DNA of 64,000 nucleotides from Sneathiella glossodoripedis JCM 23214 (GTDB lineage Bacteria > Pseudomonadota > Alphaproteobacteria > Sneathiellales > Sneathiellaceae), in the NCBI RefSeq assembly GCF_000616095.1, contig NZ_BAMS01000001.1, positions 1 to 64,000 on the forward strand, written 5' to 3'. Below, one piece after another: positions 8,275 through 18,382 of the stretch (the first letter of the stretch is position 1; each line of letters opens with the position of its first letter). Under the pieces are notes generated by a model, which had not been told where the DNA came from, made no database searches, and saw only the letters and a program-made list of their open reading frames with translations. Both the position numbers and the translations under genes were made by a program.

Positions 8275-9036
8275 ATGGGAAGAGTCTCAGGAAAAATCGC
8301 GTTGGTAACTGGTGCAGGAAGTGGCCTTGGGCGGGCAACAGCCATCATGCTTCAAAAAGAGGGCGCAAAAGTAGTCGTTACTGACATTAACATTGAAAGT
8401 GCGCGTGAAACAGCGGATCTCATTGGTCAGGATGTTCTTGCGCTGGAGCAGGATGTGACATCTGAAGATCGCTGGAAAGAGGTTCTGGAAGAAACCAAAA
8501 ATCACTTCGGTGGCCTGAATATTCTGGTAAATAATGCTGGTATTGGCGGGGGCAGCGACGTTGAAAACACAGACTTTGAAACCTGGAAGAAAGTGCATTC
8601 CGTAGATCTGGATGCCGTATTTCTTGGCTGTAAGTATGCGATTTCGTATATGGAAGACACTGATGGAGCCGGATCCATTATCAACATTTCATCTATCGCA
8701 GGTATTATCGCTGGCCATAATCTGGCCGCCTATAATTCTGCAAAAGCTGCTGTGCGTCACCTCAGTAAATCCGTAGCGTTACATTGCGCGCGAAAGAAAA
8801 ATGGCATTCGGTGTAATTCAGTTCATCCGACATTTGTCCGGACCCCAATTTTGGATGCAATGTTTGCCAGATTTGGCACCGACAAAGGGCAAGAAAAACT
8901 GGCACGGCAAGTTCCGCTGGGACATATTGGGGAACCCGATGACATTGCCTACGGCATCTTATATCTGGCATCAGACGAGTCCCGTTTTATGACCGGTGCA
9001 GAGCTGGTTCTGGACGGCGGCATCAGCGCCATGTAA
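8275..9036 (+). CDS. SDR family NAD(P)-dependent oxidoreductase
   Basis: This 253-residue classical short-chain dehydrogenase has the cofactor motif TGAGSGLG (residues 12-19), NNAG (86-89), and the catalytic Ser140, Tyr153 and Lys157 (YNSAK). Asp37 after the second strand (VVVTDIN) suggests NAD rather than NADP. Homologues of this shape act on hydroxysteroids, cyclic alcohols or 3-hydroxyacyl groups, but the substrate cannot be read from the sequence. AGGG precedes the ATG. A glutamine amidotransferase-like gene follows 41 bases downstream on the same strand, so the two may share a transcript. The upstream gap contains a TTGACA at 8182-8187 without a good -10. Confidence 0.9.
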   Translation: MGRVSGKIALVTGAGSGLGRATAIMLQKEGAKVVVTDINIESARETADLIGQDVLALEQDVTSEDRWKEVLEETKNHFGGLNILVNNAGIGGGSDVENTDFETWKKVHSVDLDAVFLGCKYAISYMEDTDGAGSIINISSIAGIIAGHNLAAYNSAKAAVRHLSKSVALHCARKKNGIRCNSVHPTFVRTPILDAMFARFGTDKGQEKLARQVPLGHIGEPDDIAYGILYLASDESRFMTGAELVLDGGISAM

Positions 9037-9077
9037 ATAGAAATTGTGGCGTACCCGTATTTCAGGATTAGTTCAGA

Positions 9078-9788
9078 ATGTCCGTAAAAAAAATATTGCT
9101 GATTATGCATCAAGCCAGCTCCGACCCGGGTAGGGTGGGCGAAATGCTGCGAACCTTAGGCTTTGAGCTGGATATGCGGATCCCTGCAATCGGCGATCCA
9201 CTCCCTTCCGATCTTTCCAAGCATCATGGTGTCGTCATTTTTGGCGGCCCCATGAGTGCAAACGATGACCATGAGCACTTTATTCTGGAAGAAACCAAAT
9301 TCACAGAAAAACTACTTCAAAGTAACACTCCTTATCTCGGGATTTGCCTAGGAGCGCAGATAATGGCGCGTGTTTTAGGTGCCAACGTGAAACTTCACCC
9401 CGAAGGTCTGATGGAAATCGGTTATTACAAAGTCGAACCCACAGAAAAAGGGAGCGACTACTTTGATAAGCACCTGAATGTATACCAGTGGCATAAGGAG
9501 GGGTTTGAATTACCTGATCAATGTGAATTACTGGCGACCGGTGAATATTTTACAAATCAGGCATTTCGATTTGGAAAAAATGCCTATGGTATTCAATTTC
9601 ATCCCGAAGTAACTGAAGCGATGAACAGACGCTGGCTGTCAAAAGCTTCGCACATGCTGGAAGAACCTGGCGCGAAGTCCGCTGAAGAACAGCTAAAAGA
9701 CCGCGCCAGACATGACAGGGAATTAAACGACTGGGCATGGCGTTTTCTATCTCACTGGACTAGTTTGCCAGAGAAAAGCCACGCTTAA
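9078..9788 (+). CDS. Class I glutamine amidotransferase-like protein
   Basis: This 236-residue stand-alone GATase1 domain shows the nucleophile elbow LGICLGAQ (Cys90), a WHKEGFELP loop, and GIQFHPEVTE with the catalytic His and Glu. The first part VVIFGGPMSANDD is the usual oxyanion loop region. Family members hydrolyse glutamine and pass ammonia on, or act as gamma-glutamyl hydrolases. Proteins of this exact shape are often called GMP synthase-like amidotransferases without a proven partner. No synthetase domain is fused or adjacent. Its stop codon abuts the stop of the convergent CoA transferase with no spacer. Confidence 0.87.
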   Translation: MSVKKILLIMHQASSDPGRVGEMLRTLGFELDMRIPAIGDPLPSDLSKHHGVVIFGGPMSANDDHEHFILEETKFTEKLLQSNTPYLGICLGAQIMARVLGANVKLHPEGLMEIGYYKVEPTEKGSDYFDKHLNVYQWHKEGFELPDQCELLATGEYFTNQAFRFGKNAYGIQFHPEVTEAMNRRWLSKASHMLEEPGAKSAEEQLKDRARHDRELNDWAWRFLSHWTSLPEKSHA

Positions 9789-10976
9789 TCAGACAACTCT
9801 TGCGTCTCTTAATGCTGTGATCTCGTCTGCAGAAAAACCGAGGTCCAGCAGGATTTCCTCAGTATGCTCTCCGAGCAGAGGAGCCCTGCTTTTTATAGAC
9901 ACTTCTGTCTTGGACATCTTAACAGGAAAATTAGCTATTCGCGCAGGCTTGCTAAGACCGGGATATTCAACTTCCTGAAGCAACTCCATCGCTTTCAGAT
10001 GCGGATCATCCAAAACCTCCTGAGGTGACAGAACAGGTCCGCATGGCAGACGAACGGCTTCCATTTCTTTAATAGCCTCTTGCGTTGTACGCTCAAGACA
10101 CCACTTGGCCATCCTTTCAGAGATTAAATGGCCATTGTCTCCGCGATCCTGATCTGTATCAAATCGGGAATCGCTCAGCCAATGATCCTCTCCAATCAAT
10201 TGACACCATCTTTTGAAAAGTGGGCGACCTATGCTCTGCACAAGCACCCAACCGTCTTTCGTCTTGTACGTATCAGACGGTCCACCATTATAACCTCTGT
10301 TTCCAATTCCAGTTCTGTTCAGCCCAAGCATATCCTGCTCAATTAATGCTGCAACTGATACGAGGACGGAAGAGCCAAACAGCGAGCCTGTAACCTGCTG
10401 ACCTTCACCTGTCGCCCGATGATGCATTATTGCTGAAAGTGTACCAATGCAGCCAACCATAGCTGTCGTAAAATCAACCCAGGGACTGCTTAGCTTCCTT
10501 GGGCCGGTTTGCGGATCACCAGACATGTACATGGCACCAGACATAGCCTGACCAATCCCATCAAATCCCACTCTGTTTTTGTAGGGACCCGTGTCTCCAA
10601 ATGCGGATTGGTGCGTTAGAATAATATCCTCTTTAATTTTGCAAAGGCTTGCATAATCAAGCCCCATGGCCTCTAACGTTTCGATGGGTAAATTTGCAAC
10701 CACCACATCGGAGGATTTCACCAATCTGCGCAGGACCTCCCGCGCTTCAGGTTTCATGGGATTGAGGGTGAGACCTTTTTTACTATTGCCCATCTGCAAA
10801 AGCATGCCACCTTCGCCAGTATCCGTTACCGGAGTAGTGAAACGGTCTTCACTCCCATCAAGTTTTTCGATGCGAATAACTTCTGCACCCAGGTTTGCTA
10901 AAATAGTTGTACAATATGGCCCTGCTATATATCGGCCAAAATCCAGCACTCTGACACCTTCGAGGATCCCTGGCAT
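9789..10976 (-). CDS. CaiB/BaiF family CoA transferase (class III)
   Basis: This 395-residue protein begins with the family hallmark VRVLDFGRYIAGPYCTTILANLGAEVIRIE (positions about 8-37), followed by GNSKKGLTL and the acyl-enzyme Asp168 in SPWVDFTTAM. The C-terminal GPVLSPQEVLDDPHL segment is also typical. Class III CoA transferases move CoA between carboxylic acids, for example carnitine, formate/oxalate or bile acids, through a glutamyl/aspartyl-CoA anhydride. The donor and acceptor here are unknown. AGGAG precedes the ATG. The gene stands alone, with a cold-shock gene upstream on the same strand and an abutting convergent neighbour. Confidence 0.9.
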   Translation of the reverse strand: MPGILEGVRVLDFGRYIAGPYCTTILANLGAEVIRIEKLDGSEDRFTTPVTDTGEGGMLLQMGNSKKGLTLNPMKPEAREVLRRLVKSSDVVVANLPIETLEAMGLDYASLCKIKEDIILTHQSAFGDTGPYKNRVGFDGIGQAMSGAMYMSGDPQTGPRKLSSPWVDFTTAMVGCIGTLSAIMHHRATGEGQQVTGSLFGSSVLVSVAALIEQDMLGLNRTGIGNRGYNGGPSDTYKTKDGWVLVQSIGRPLFKRWCQLIGEDHWLSDSRFDTDQDRGDNGHLISERMAKWCLERTTQEAIKEMEAVRLPCGPVLSPQEVLDDPHLKAMELLQEVEYPGLSKPARIANFPVKMSKTEVSIKSRAPLLGEHTEEILLDLGFSADEITALRDARVV

Positions 10977-11068
10977 TTTTTCACTCCTGATTTTATTTTT
11001 GTTTTTTCAGGCTTAGTCCTTAAGCGCAAGGGTGCCGTTAATCCTCGAAAAATTCAAGCTCTAAACTT

Positions 11069-11084
11069 CACACACACCCCCCCC
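11069..11084. repeat. CA dinucleotide run joined to a C8 homopolymer
   Basis: Between the CoA transferase and the cold-shock gene lie four CA units followed directly by eight C. Such simple tracts slip easily in replication and in sequencing. It is intergenic, so no coding effect is expected. Confidence 0.6.
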
Positions 11085-11136
11085 GCAAGCACTTTATCAC
11101 AGCAGGGGATAATTAAAGAAGTCCAGTACTGAAAAA

Positions 11137-11628
11137 CTATATCAGCTCAACGCCTTCGGCCAATGGCCCTTTCTCACCGCTTTTCACATTCAAGCGGACA
11201 CGTTGTGCAGTTTCAAGTATACCGAGGCCGGATTTTTCCAATGCTTTCATATGCACGAACACGTCCCGACTTGCATCATCAGGCGTAACAAACCCAAACC
11301 CTTTTTCGATATTAAAAAACTTAACAGTACCTTCTATGAGCTCTGTATCACCTTCACGTGGATCCAGAACAGGAGCTGGACCTAGATCATGAATTTTATG
11401 AACTTGCTGTCCTCGCACTCCGGCAGTTAAGTCGCATGTAATAGGTGCACCTTCGGGTAGTCCCTGCAAGCCAATCGTCTGCAGTACAGAAATATGCACA
11501 AACGCATCTCCTGTACCGTCAAGCGGTTCCACAAACCCAAATCCCTTTGCTGTGTTAAACCACTTCACACGACACTCAATGTTATTACGCGTTTCGATCT
11601 CAGTTCGTACTGTACTAGTTTCTTGCAT
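11137..11628 (-). CDS. Double cold-shock domain protein
   Basis: At 163 residues this carries two complete cold-shock domains. The first (about 18-80) has VKWFNTAKGFGFVEP and DAFVHIS; the second (about 97-160) has VKFFNIEKGFGFVTP and DVFVHM. These are the RNP1 and RNP2 single-stranded nucleic-acid binding motifs. Two-domain CspA-type proteins are common in alphaproteobacteria and act as RNA chaperones in cold or stationary phase. AGGA lies before the ATG. The 405-base AT-rich gap upstream could hold a long leader, as in other csp mRNAs, though this is not shown by sequence alone. Confidence 0.92.
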   Translation of the reverse strand: MQETSTVRTEIETRNNIECRVKWFNTAKGFGFVEPLDGTGDAFVHISVLQTIGLQGLPEGAPITCDLTAGVRGQQVHKIHDLGPAPVLDPREGDTELIEGTVKFFNIEKGFGFVTPDDASRDVFVHMKALEKSGLGILETAQRVRLNVKSGEKGPLAEGVELI

Positions 11629-12033
11629 TACACCTGGTCCTCAACCACCAATCGGCACTCATCCACACAGGACAATTTTTTCACTTGGCGTTACAATTTT
11701 CCAGAATAAAATCAAAAAATATTTAATTTAGTTGCACAAAACAAAACTGTAAATTGTTTTACCCCAATATATGGGGGATAGACGAAGCATCGCCGCAAGT
11801 ACAGGTTTTATTTTCACAATATACTTATATTCCAAAAATCGGAATTGACTTCTTTCTGTTAAAATTGGGCTAAAGCCGATAAAAAATAGAATCATATACC
11901 TTCCTTCATCGTATCTGATTCGGATTTTTTATGGACTAAAACTTTTAGCCTAGTTACATTACACAACAGCTGATTGATTTTCCAGTGCAAACCCTTAAAA
12001 AGTTATTAACAGTAACAAATCGTAATATTATTG
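11629..12033. other. AT-rich gap upstream of the cold-shock gene
   Basis: This 405-base gap lies between the cold-shock gene and the end of the peroxiredoxin gene, both on the minus strand. It probably holds the cold-shock promoter and 5' leader. An inverted CCCC-AATATAT-GGGG (about 11762-11776) could form a small hairpin. No gene was seen. Confidence 0.45.
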
Positions 12034-12563
12034 TCACATTTTATGAGTGCCTCTGACCGGATACCCATTTTCTCTTACGAATTTCAGGCCTCTTAGTATT
12101 CCTTCCAGGTCAGGACGTGCAAATGGAGCATTGGAAATATCCAGTATCTGAATAGTACCATCAGGCCGCACAACGAAAAGCCCCGGCTCTGGAAATGGCT
12201 GATCTGTCTCTTGTGGTGATCGTGGCTCTGAAACATACAGGCCGAGTTTGACCATCTGCTCTATACTCAATCCATATGCCACTGGAATTGAAAGTTGGCC
12301 CTTTTCAATTTGTTGCCTCGCCTTTTCAATTCCGTCGCCTGATACAGCGATTATATCAGTTTCCGCAAGCTCAAATTCACCCTTCAACTTTTCCAATTGG
12401 TCAAGATATTTTGCACATAGTGGACAATGAAGCCACGGTAAACCACAACCAGTTTCCATCTATCCGGTGCAGAAGAAGCACCGAGAATTGTGTTTCCGCC
12501 ACCAACAAGGGGAACTTCTATTTCAGGAAATTTGGAGCCTGCCTCCAGTTTAAACTCTACCAT
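12034..12563 (-). CDS. Peroxiredoxin-like (AhpC/TSA family) protein, frame broken
   Basis: The start at 12563 (MVEFKLEAGSKFPEIEVPL) has a good AAGGTGAAG site. This frame gives KLVVVYRG and then fails; the other frame continues with LHCPLCAKYLDQLEKLKGEF and TDIIAVSGDG to the stop at 12034. Restoring one base at about 12432 (a lost C in the coding strand) gives RGLHCPLCAKYL and a 176-residue protein. The CxxC in a thioredoxin-like context and the FPEPGLFVVRPDGTI strand fit AhpC/TSA-type peroxiredoxins, which reduce peroxides. The break is probably a sequence error, because both halves are well conserved in type. Confidence 0.75.
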
Positions 12564-12734
12564 TTTTTCACTTCACCTTAATTTTGAACAAACGTTCCAA
12601 ATACATATTGATCACCCCTTAAAATGCAAGTCTTCCATATGACGAAATGTCAAAAAATCTTGTTTGAATAAGTTGCGTTTCCAAACTCCTCCCGTAGAAT
12701 GCAGCAAAATCAGAATTTCCATGGAATAAAATTA

Positions 12735-13750
12735 ATGCCTTTCAATAGCTTAAGTGACTTCAAAGCCATCGTATTAAACCTTCCCTCCGCCAGCCTGCAA
12801 ATCGGAATGTTGCTGAGAAGAGAAACGCCACACTTACCAAACCCGCGGGTTCTCTCGGGAGGTTGGAGGAGGTTGCAATTTGGGCTGCTGAATGGCAGGG
12901 GAAAAATCCACCCACGATTGACGCGCCCCAAGTCGCCATATTTGCAGGCAACCATGGTGTGTGTGCACAAGGGATTTCTGCATTTCCCGCTGAAGTTACG
13001 GCCCAAATGGTCATTAATTTTGAAAACGGTGGCGCTGCTATTAATCAACTTGCTAAAGCATTCGGTGCTAAATTTTCTGTACATTCACTTCAACTGGATC
13101 AACCCACTCAAGACTTCACGAAGAATGCAGCAATGAGTGAGACTGAATGCCTGCAAGCCATTCAAGCTGGCTGGCAAGCTGTTGACGCAAGCAGTGATTT
13201 CTTGGTTGTGGGTGAAATGGGTATTGGCAACACAACCGTTGCCGCGGCCATATGCACTGCTGTGTTTGGCGGCAATGGCGAAGAGTGGGCAGGACCGGGT
13301 ACTGGTGTTGATGCCGCAGGTGTTAGCCGAAAGGCAGATGTAATTAACCGGGCAATCGGTCACCATTTGGAACATTTAAGTGAACCGCTTGAAATCCTGC
13401 GCAGGCTTGGTGGCCGCGAATTGGCGGCAATGGTTGGTGCGATTGCCTCCGCTCGCAACAAAAACATTCCTTTGGTTCTTGATGGCTTTGTTGTTTGTGC
13501 CGCCGCTGCGATCCTGCACGCCATTGCCGACGAGTCACTGGATCATTGTATTGCTGGTCACTGTTCTGCTGAGCCAGGACACACAAACCTCCTGAAAAAA
13601 CTTAAAAAACAGCCCCTTTTACAACTGGGCATGCGCCTTGGTGAAGGATCCGGAGCTGCGCTGGCGCTTGGCATCATAAAAGGAGCAATTGCCACTCATA
13701 GCGGTATGGCGAGCTTTGCCGAAGCAGGTGTCGCTGAACAGGAAGATTAA
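12735..13750 (+). CDS. cobT: Nicotinate-nucleotide-dimethylbenzimidazole phosphoribosyltransferase, frame broken near the N-terminus
   Basis: CobT makes alpha-ribazole phosphate from dimethylbenzimidazole and nicotinate mononucleotide for the lower loop of cobalamin. The main body is clear: LTKPAGSLGRLEEVA, FAGNHGVCAQGISAFP, VVGEMGIGNTTVAAA, GPGTGVDAAGVSRK, and the C-terminal LRLGEGSGAALAL-type segment (here MRLGEGSGAALALG) with the catalytic Glu. The N-terminus (MPFNSLSDFKAIVLNLPSAS) is in another frame. Adding one A to the AAA at 12799-12801 reads LQNRNVAEKRNATLTKPAG and joins them, giving 338 residues. The start could also be the ATG at 12699. The cobC-like gene follows tail-to-tail. Confidence 0.88.
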
Positions 13751-13755
13751 AAAAC

Positions 13756-14411
13756 TCAGTAAGCGGCTGTCGAGTTGATGAAATCAATTTTCCAACTGAG
13801 AGCGCCTTCGTGACGATAAAGCGTAATTCGACTAAGCGACAAGGGAGTGATGTCAAGCAACTGTGACTGCGCGGGCTCGAGTTGAAGGGCCTGCGCAAGA
13901 ATTGCCCTAATCGTTCCGGCGTGAACAATAAATACCACATCGTCGTTGGTATTCTCACGCACAACAAGATTGAAAAATTCGCCTACACGCTGACACACTT
14001 CAGCGAAACTCTCACCCGCAGGAGGGGCGTTTTCAACAGGGTTCTCCCAAAACTTTGCGTAAGCTTTCGCATTTTCCAGCCTCGCCTGCTCATATGACAG
14101 CCCTTCCAATGGCCAAAACTCTGCTCTCTCAGCTCTTTGGATACACGCGTCAAGACAACTTCTGAGCCAATTTTCTTAAGCTGATCAAGTGTCTCTCGGC
14201 ATCTCGTTAGATCACTTGTATACGCATTAAACGATTGGGGGAGCTGCCGATAAAGCCAGTGAAATGCAGTCATGTCGGCCAACTCAGCTGATAAATCCTG
14301 CTGACCATAAATATAGTTCACTGCAACAGGCGCATGTCGGACTAACCAAAACCTGATTTCTTCGGTTTTGGATATAGAGGGAACTTCTTGAAAATCAGAC
14401 TTTTTTGGCAT
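13756..14411 (-). CDS. Histidine phosphatase (CobC/alpha-ribazole phosphatase-like), frame broken
   Basis: Two frames form one protein of about 218 residues. The N-terminal part carries [12 protein letters not shown] (the RH catalytic motif), [15 protein letters not shown] and LREQSFGHW; the C-terminal part continues with [34 protein letters not shown] and [14 protein letters not shown] with the second catalytic His. Adding one G on the coding strand at 14106-14107 restores SFGHWEGLSYEQ. Such enzymes remove the phosphate from alpha-ribazole 5'-phosphate in cobalamin synthesis. The convergent neighbour cobT, 5 bases away, supports that role (inference). The start overlaps the end of the ABC transporter gene by 17 bases. 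Confidence 0.82.
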
Positions 14412-16213
14412 CCGCTATAGATGCAATCTTTGCATCAGCGCTGAACTGGTTGTTATAGAGTTCCGCGTAGATACCATTTTTGGCATAGAGTTCTGTATGC
14501 GTTCCTTTCTCTGCAACCTCCCCCTTTACCACAACATAAATGATATCAGCATCCAAAATTGTCGATAATCGATGGGCGATAACAACGGACGTGCGCTCCT
14601 TCATCAGTTGGTTCAAAGCAAGTTGAACCTTCCGTTCAGCTTCCGCATCAAGGGCTGAAGTTGCCTCATCCAACAACAGAATGGGCGCATCTTTCAGCAT
14701 GGCTCTCGCAATCGCAATACGTTGCTTTTGTCCACCTGAAAGTCGAACGCCATCTGATCCCACGCGGGTCTCATACTTCGGGCAAACTTACAATGAAATC
14801 GTGAATGGCAGCAGCCTTTGCTGCAGATTGGATCTCTTCATCAGTGGCACCATCACGTCCATAACCGATATTTGCTCTTATCGTATCGTCAAAGAGAAAA
14901 ATATCCTGACTTACAAGTGCAAACTTTTCTCGCAATGATTTAAGGGTAACATCCTTCACATTTTGTCCATCTACAAGGATTTCGCCCTGACTCACGTCAT
15001 AAAAACGAGGCATCAGGTTCAATATCGTTGACTTACCACCGCCCGATGGCCCGACCAAAGCAACCCGCTTTCCTGCGGGTATGGACAATGAAATGTTATT
15101 CAGAACCGGCTCTTCCGCACCATAGCCAAATCCAACTGACTTAAATTCAACCTCCCCTTTATGCAGCTCTAGTGGTGTCGCCCCCGGCTTTTCTACAACC
15201 TCATCTACAAGATCCAGCAAGTCGAAAATTCGCTGTGCAGCTGCCAACGAATTCTGGATCTGAGGAGCAATTTTGGCGATGCTTTTAATAGGTTGGTAAG
15301 CAAGCATTACGGCCGTGATAAACGCGAAAAAGGTACCTGGCGTCGTCTCTCCGGCCGTTACCCTACTAGCGCCATAATAAATCACGAAAGCGATCATCAC
15401 GCCCGAGATGGTTTCCACAATTGGATTGCTTGTTGCCTGAATTCGCATTGCTTTAAACTGATAGCGAAATCGGTGTTCTATCTCCTTATCACCCTTTAAG
15501 CGCATCTGCTCTTCATGACTATAGGCCTTAATCACTCGGATTCCCTGAAATGCTTCCTCAAGAAATGTACTAAATGTTCCTGTCTGCTCAAGCACACGGC
15601 GCGAAGCTTTGCGGGCGAGTTTTCCCACTTGCCGAATGGCAATTGCTCCTGGAGGTAAGGCTACGAAAATAATAAGAGCCATCTTCCAATCATAATAAAA
15701 CAAAGAGCCAATCAGAAAAATTGCGGTAAGACTGTCTTTGGTAAAAACTACCAATGCTTGCGTCGACCCCAATCGCAGCAAATTTGTATCATAGACAAAG
15801 CGCGAGATCAGTTGACCTGTCGAATTTTCATGGAACCAGGCCAGATCGGCGAAAATCAGTTTTCGAAACAAGTCACGCTGAATATCCGCAACCACCCGAT
15901 TACCAACCCATTGCATAAAATAGGCCTGACCAAATGTAGAAAAACCTCTCAGCGTAAATATAAAAACAACCGCAATTGTCGTGAAAAGAACAATTTCCGG
16001 ATTTTTTTCAAAAAACACTTCGTCTACAATTGGCTTCATAAGAAACGCCGTTGCCGAAGTTGTGATCGCGCCAATGATCATAAACACTATCGCGGCAATT
16101 AGCCTGAACTTGTAGTGAAGCACATACTCCTTAAGCAACCTTCCATAAAGAACAGAAGATTTTTCTCTATGCTTTTGAGAAGTTTTTGGTAGTTCAGGTA
16201 CTTTATTACTCAA
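14395..16213 (-). CDS. ABC transporter, permease-ATPase fusion (MsbA-like), frame broken
   Basis: The start is a TTG at 16213 with an AGGAG site ([12 protein letters not shown]). Six membrane helices span about residues 35-320, with the long cytoplasmic loops of type I exporters. The ATPase part has the Walker A motif GPSGGGKST, a Q-loop [11 protein letters not shown], the signature RLSGGQKQR, Walker [13 protein letters not shown] and the switch AHRLST. After SLPEV a stop appears in frame; the rest resumes as [12 protein letters not shown] at 14763. Two missing bases (or one extra) at about 14774-14777 would give [13 protein letters not shown], about 605 residues. Likely exports lipid A or a related lipid; cargo not proven. 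Confidence 0.87.
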
Positions 16214-16394
16214 GTAAAATCTCCTGAGCGACAGGATGGCCGCAAGCTTTGCTCAACACATTTACCATTTTAGCACGATGTGTTCACACGGCTTTCAGAT
16301 ATCCTCTATCAAATGAAAAGGCAATGGTGTGCTTTGGCAACAGTTTCGCTTGGATTTCATTGACATGCCCTAAAAAACACGAGACAAAGCTTCC

Positions 16395-17210
16395 ATGCTC
16401 AGACTGTTCACTCAGGAAAAAATCCCTGTCAAATTGCCAAGCGGAACGCGAGTTACTGCGATTGGCGATATTCACGGACAGCTCACGCGGCTCACGCGCC
16501 TTATGGAAAAAGTTGACAAGCTTAGGCAGGAACAGCCCGTAAAAAGTGATTACGTGATATTTATGGGCGACTTTGTAGACCGGGGTCCAAAGTCAGCAGA
16601 AATAATCGACTATCTTGTCCAAAGAAGAAAAAAAGCTAAAAAGCAGGGAAAGCACAAGGAAATTTTCCTGCAGGGAAATCATGAAGAATTATTACTCGAC
16701 AGTTTAAATGAGAACGACAAACGTCAGGATCTATGGTGGCGCAATGGTGGGCAGCAGACGGTAAACAGTTACCTGAAATTTCAAAACATCGAACTTACCG
16801 ATGACGTGGACATGCTTCATCGCATCACACTTCTGCGCCAGCATTTTCCCGAGAAGCACTTAAAGTTTCTCAGCAAACTAAAAGACCTGTATCAGGTAGG
16901 CCCCCTTGTCTTTGTCCATGCTGGTCTTCGCATGGAGCATCCGTTAAATAAACAGGTTAGTAGTGATCTTAGATGGATCCGAGATCCGTTTCTAAACTGG
17001 AAAGGTCAGAAAAAGGATTTCATGGTTGTGCATGGCCACAGCATTACAAAAGGGTTCAAACCCGAAATCCTAAAGCACCGCATTGGAATAGACACAGGAA
17101 GTTACAAAACGAAAGGACGAATTACCGCAGCCATATTCCAAAAAAACACCGTCAAATTTTTAGCAAGCGGCACGAAAAAAGACTTCAAGCAGAATAAATT
17201 TTCAGATTAG
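16395..17210 (+). CDS. PPP-family serine/threonine phosphatase-like metallophosphoesterase
   Basis: The 271-residue protein shows the three PPP metal-binding motifs in order: GDIHGQ (residues 24-29), GDFVDRG and GNHEELLLD, followed by VFVHAGLRMEHP and MVVHGHSI with further metal-ligand histidines. Bacterial members dephosphorylate proteins or diadenosine tetraphosphate. The C-terminal ends with a basic tail (KKDFKQNKFSD). The gene overlaps the convergent MFS gene by 4 bases. Substrate not evident; it stands alone on its strand between minus-strand genes. Confidence 0.88.
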   Translation: MLRLFTQEKIPVKLPSGTRVTAIGDIHGQLTRLTRLMEKVDKLRQEQPVKSDYVIFMGDFVDRGPKSAEIIDYLVQRRKKAKKQGKHKEIFLQGNHEELLLDSLNENDKRQDLWWRNGGQQTVNSYLKFQNIELTDDVDMLHRITLLRQHFPEKHLKFLSKLKDLYQVGPLVFVHAGLRMEHPLNKQVSSDLRWIRDPFLNWKGQKKDFMVVHGHSITKGFKPEILKHRIGIDTGSYKTKGRITAAIFQKNTVKFLASGTKKDFKQNKFSD

Positions 17211-18382
17211 CACTCCGAATGATGCCTTTCATAAGCCCGCACCCGGACAAGTAAAACCAACGAAAGAAGCAATCCACAGGCGGAACATACGGCCATCAGG
17301 TAAAAACTGTAGGCAGGCTGCATCTCGAAAAGAAAACCCGCCAGCATGGTCAACAATCCAAAAAACACCCCCATTGCGAGACTATCATATAGCCCCTGCG
17401 CAGACGCTGATATCGATGGAGGAATTCTTTTGCTCATATAGGCAATCAACGCCATATATAATAGTGCGAATGTGAGAGCATGGAGTATTTGCGCAAAAAC
17501 CAGAAAGTAAATTTCACTTTGAGTTGCCAATAACACCCATCGAATGATCCCGCCAATTGCCGCAACACTGATCATTGGCATAGCACCAAAACGCTTGATC
17601 AACCTGCCTGAAATACTGAACATACCGATTTCTGCGATAACCGCGATTATCCAAAGTATCGTAATCGTAAAATTACTGTAGCCGAGGCTTTTCCAGTATA
17701 TTGCGCTAAACCCATATAGCGCCGCATGCGTTGACAAAAGCAGCGCCACCGTTACCAGAAACAAGGGAAAATTTGGCAAAGAAAGCGGGCGGAATAAAGG
17801 AACTCTTTCAGGGTCAGGGGGCGTATAAACTTTGGGAACAGTAATAGAGGCTCCGATCAGCAAAACTGATGTGAACAATAATGTCCAGTATATCGCGTCC
17901 AGCCCATAAAAATCCGCAAGCGCCCCCACGATTAAAGAAGAAAAAATAAAACTGACAGACCCCCACCGCCGAACCTTGCCGAACTCTATCCCAAGAATCT
18001 GACCCAAGCGCATGCTCAGTCCATCCGAGAGCGGCACTCCGGTAGAAAGCGCAGCCCCCGCAAGCCCCCAAATTGCAGCGTACAAAATCCAGCTATCTGT
18101 CAACTGCAATGCCAAAACACCAGCCAGTACCATCACAGACAATACAATCATTACCCGGCGGCGATCACCGACACTATCAGCTATAGAAGAGGAAATCGGG
18201 ACCACCAGCAGCTTTAACCAATAGGCGGCCCCAAGGACAATTCCCACATATTCAAGTGTAATCTGTTCTTCCAACCATCTCGGCCATAGTGGAATGGCGA
18301 TCCCGTAAACCGCAAAAAAAGCCGAATAATAACCCGTCAGCCGCCTTGCAGCCTGATTTTTTGAATAGGAAACTTCACTCAT
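17207..18382 (-). CDS. MFS transporter (MFS_1-like, sugar/nucleoside permease type)
   Basis: A 391-residue permease with about twelve hydrophobic helices. The ATG at 18382 (MSEVSYSKNQAARRLTGYYS) is chosen; a longer frame to 18484 adds an unlikely hydrophilic leader. Loop 2-3 has SIADSVGDRRRVM, matching the major facilitator A-motif position. The helix pattern with YYSAFFAVYGIAIPLWPRWL resembles the LacY/nucleoside/3-phenylpropionate group. Substrate unknown. It ends by overlapping the convergent phosphatase gene and has no operon partner. Confidence 0.82.
   Translation of the reverse strand: MSEVSYSKNQAARRLTGYYSAFFAVYGIAIPLWPRWLEEQITLEYVGIVLGAAYWLKLLVVPISSSIADSVGDRRRVMIVLSVMVLAGVLALQLTDSWILYAAIWGLAGAALSTGVPLSDGLSMRLGQILGIEFGKVRRWGSVSFIFSSLIVGALADFYGLDAIYWTLLFTSVLLIGASITVPKVYTPPDPERVPLFRPLSLPNFPLFLVTVALLLSTHAALYGFSAIYWKSLGYSNFTITILWIIAVIAEIGMFSISGRLIKRFGAMPMISVAAIGGIIRWVLLATQSEIYFLVFAQILHALTFALLYMALIAYMSKRIPPSISASAQGLYDSLAMGVFFGLLTMLAGFLFEMQPAYSFYLMAVCSACGLLLSLVLLVRVRAYERHHSEC

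Noticed and set aside
12034-14763. A pseudogene cluster (peroxiredoxin, cobT, cobC, msbA)
   Set aside because: All four restore to full length with one small indel each, the same pattern as in atpD, so decay is less likely than sequence error.
14760-14780. Programmed frameshift in the ABC transporter
   Set aside because: No slippery heptamer or downstream structure was seen, and the break lies inside the conserved ATPase domain.
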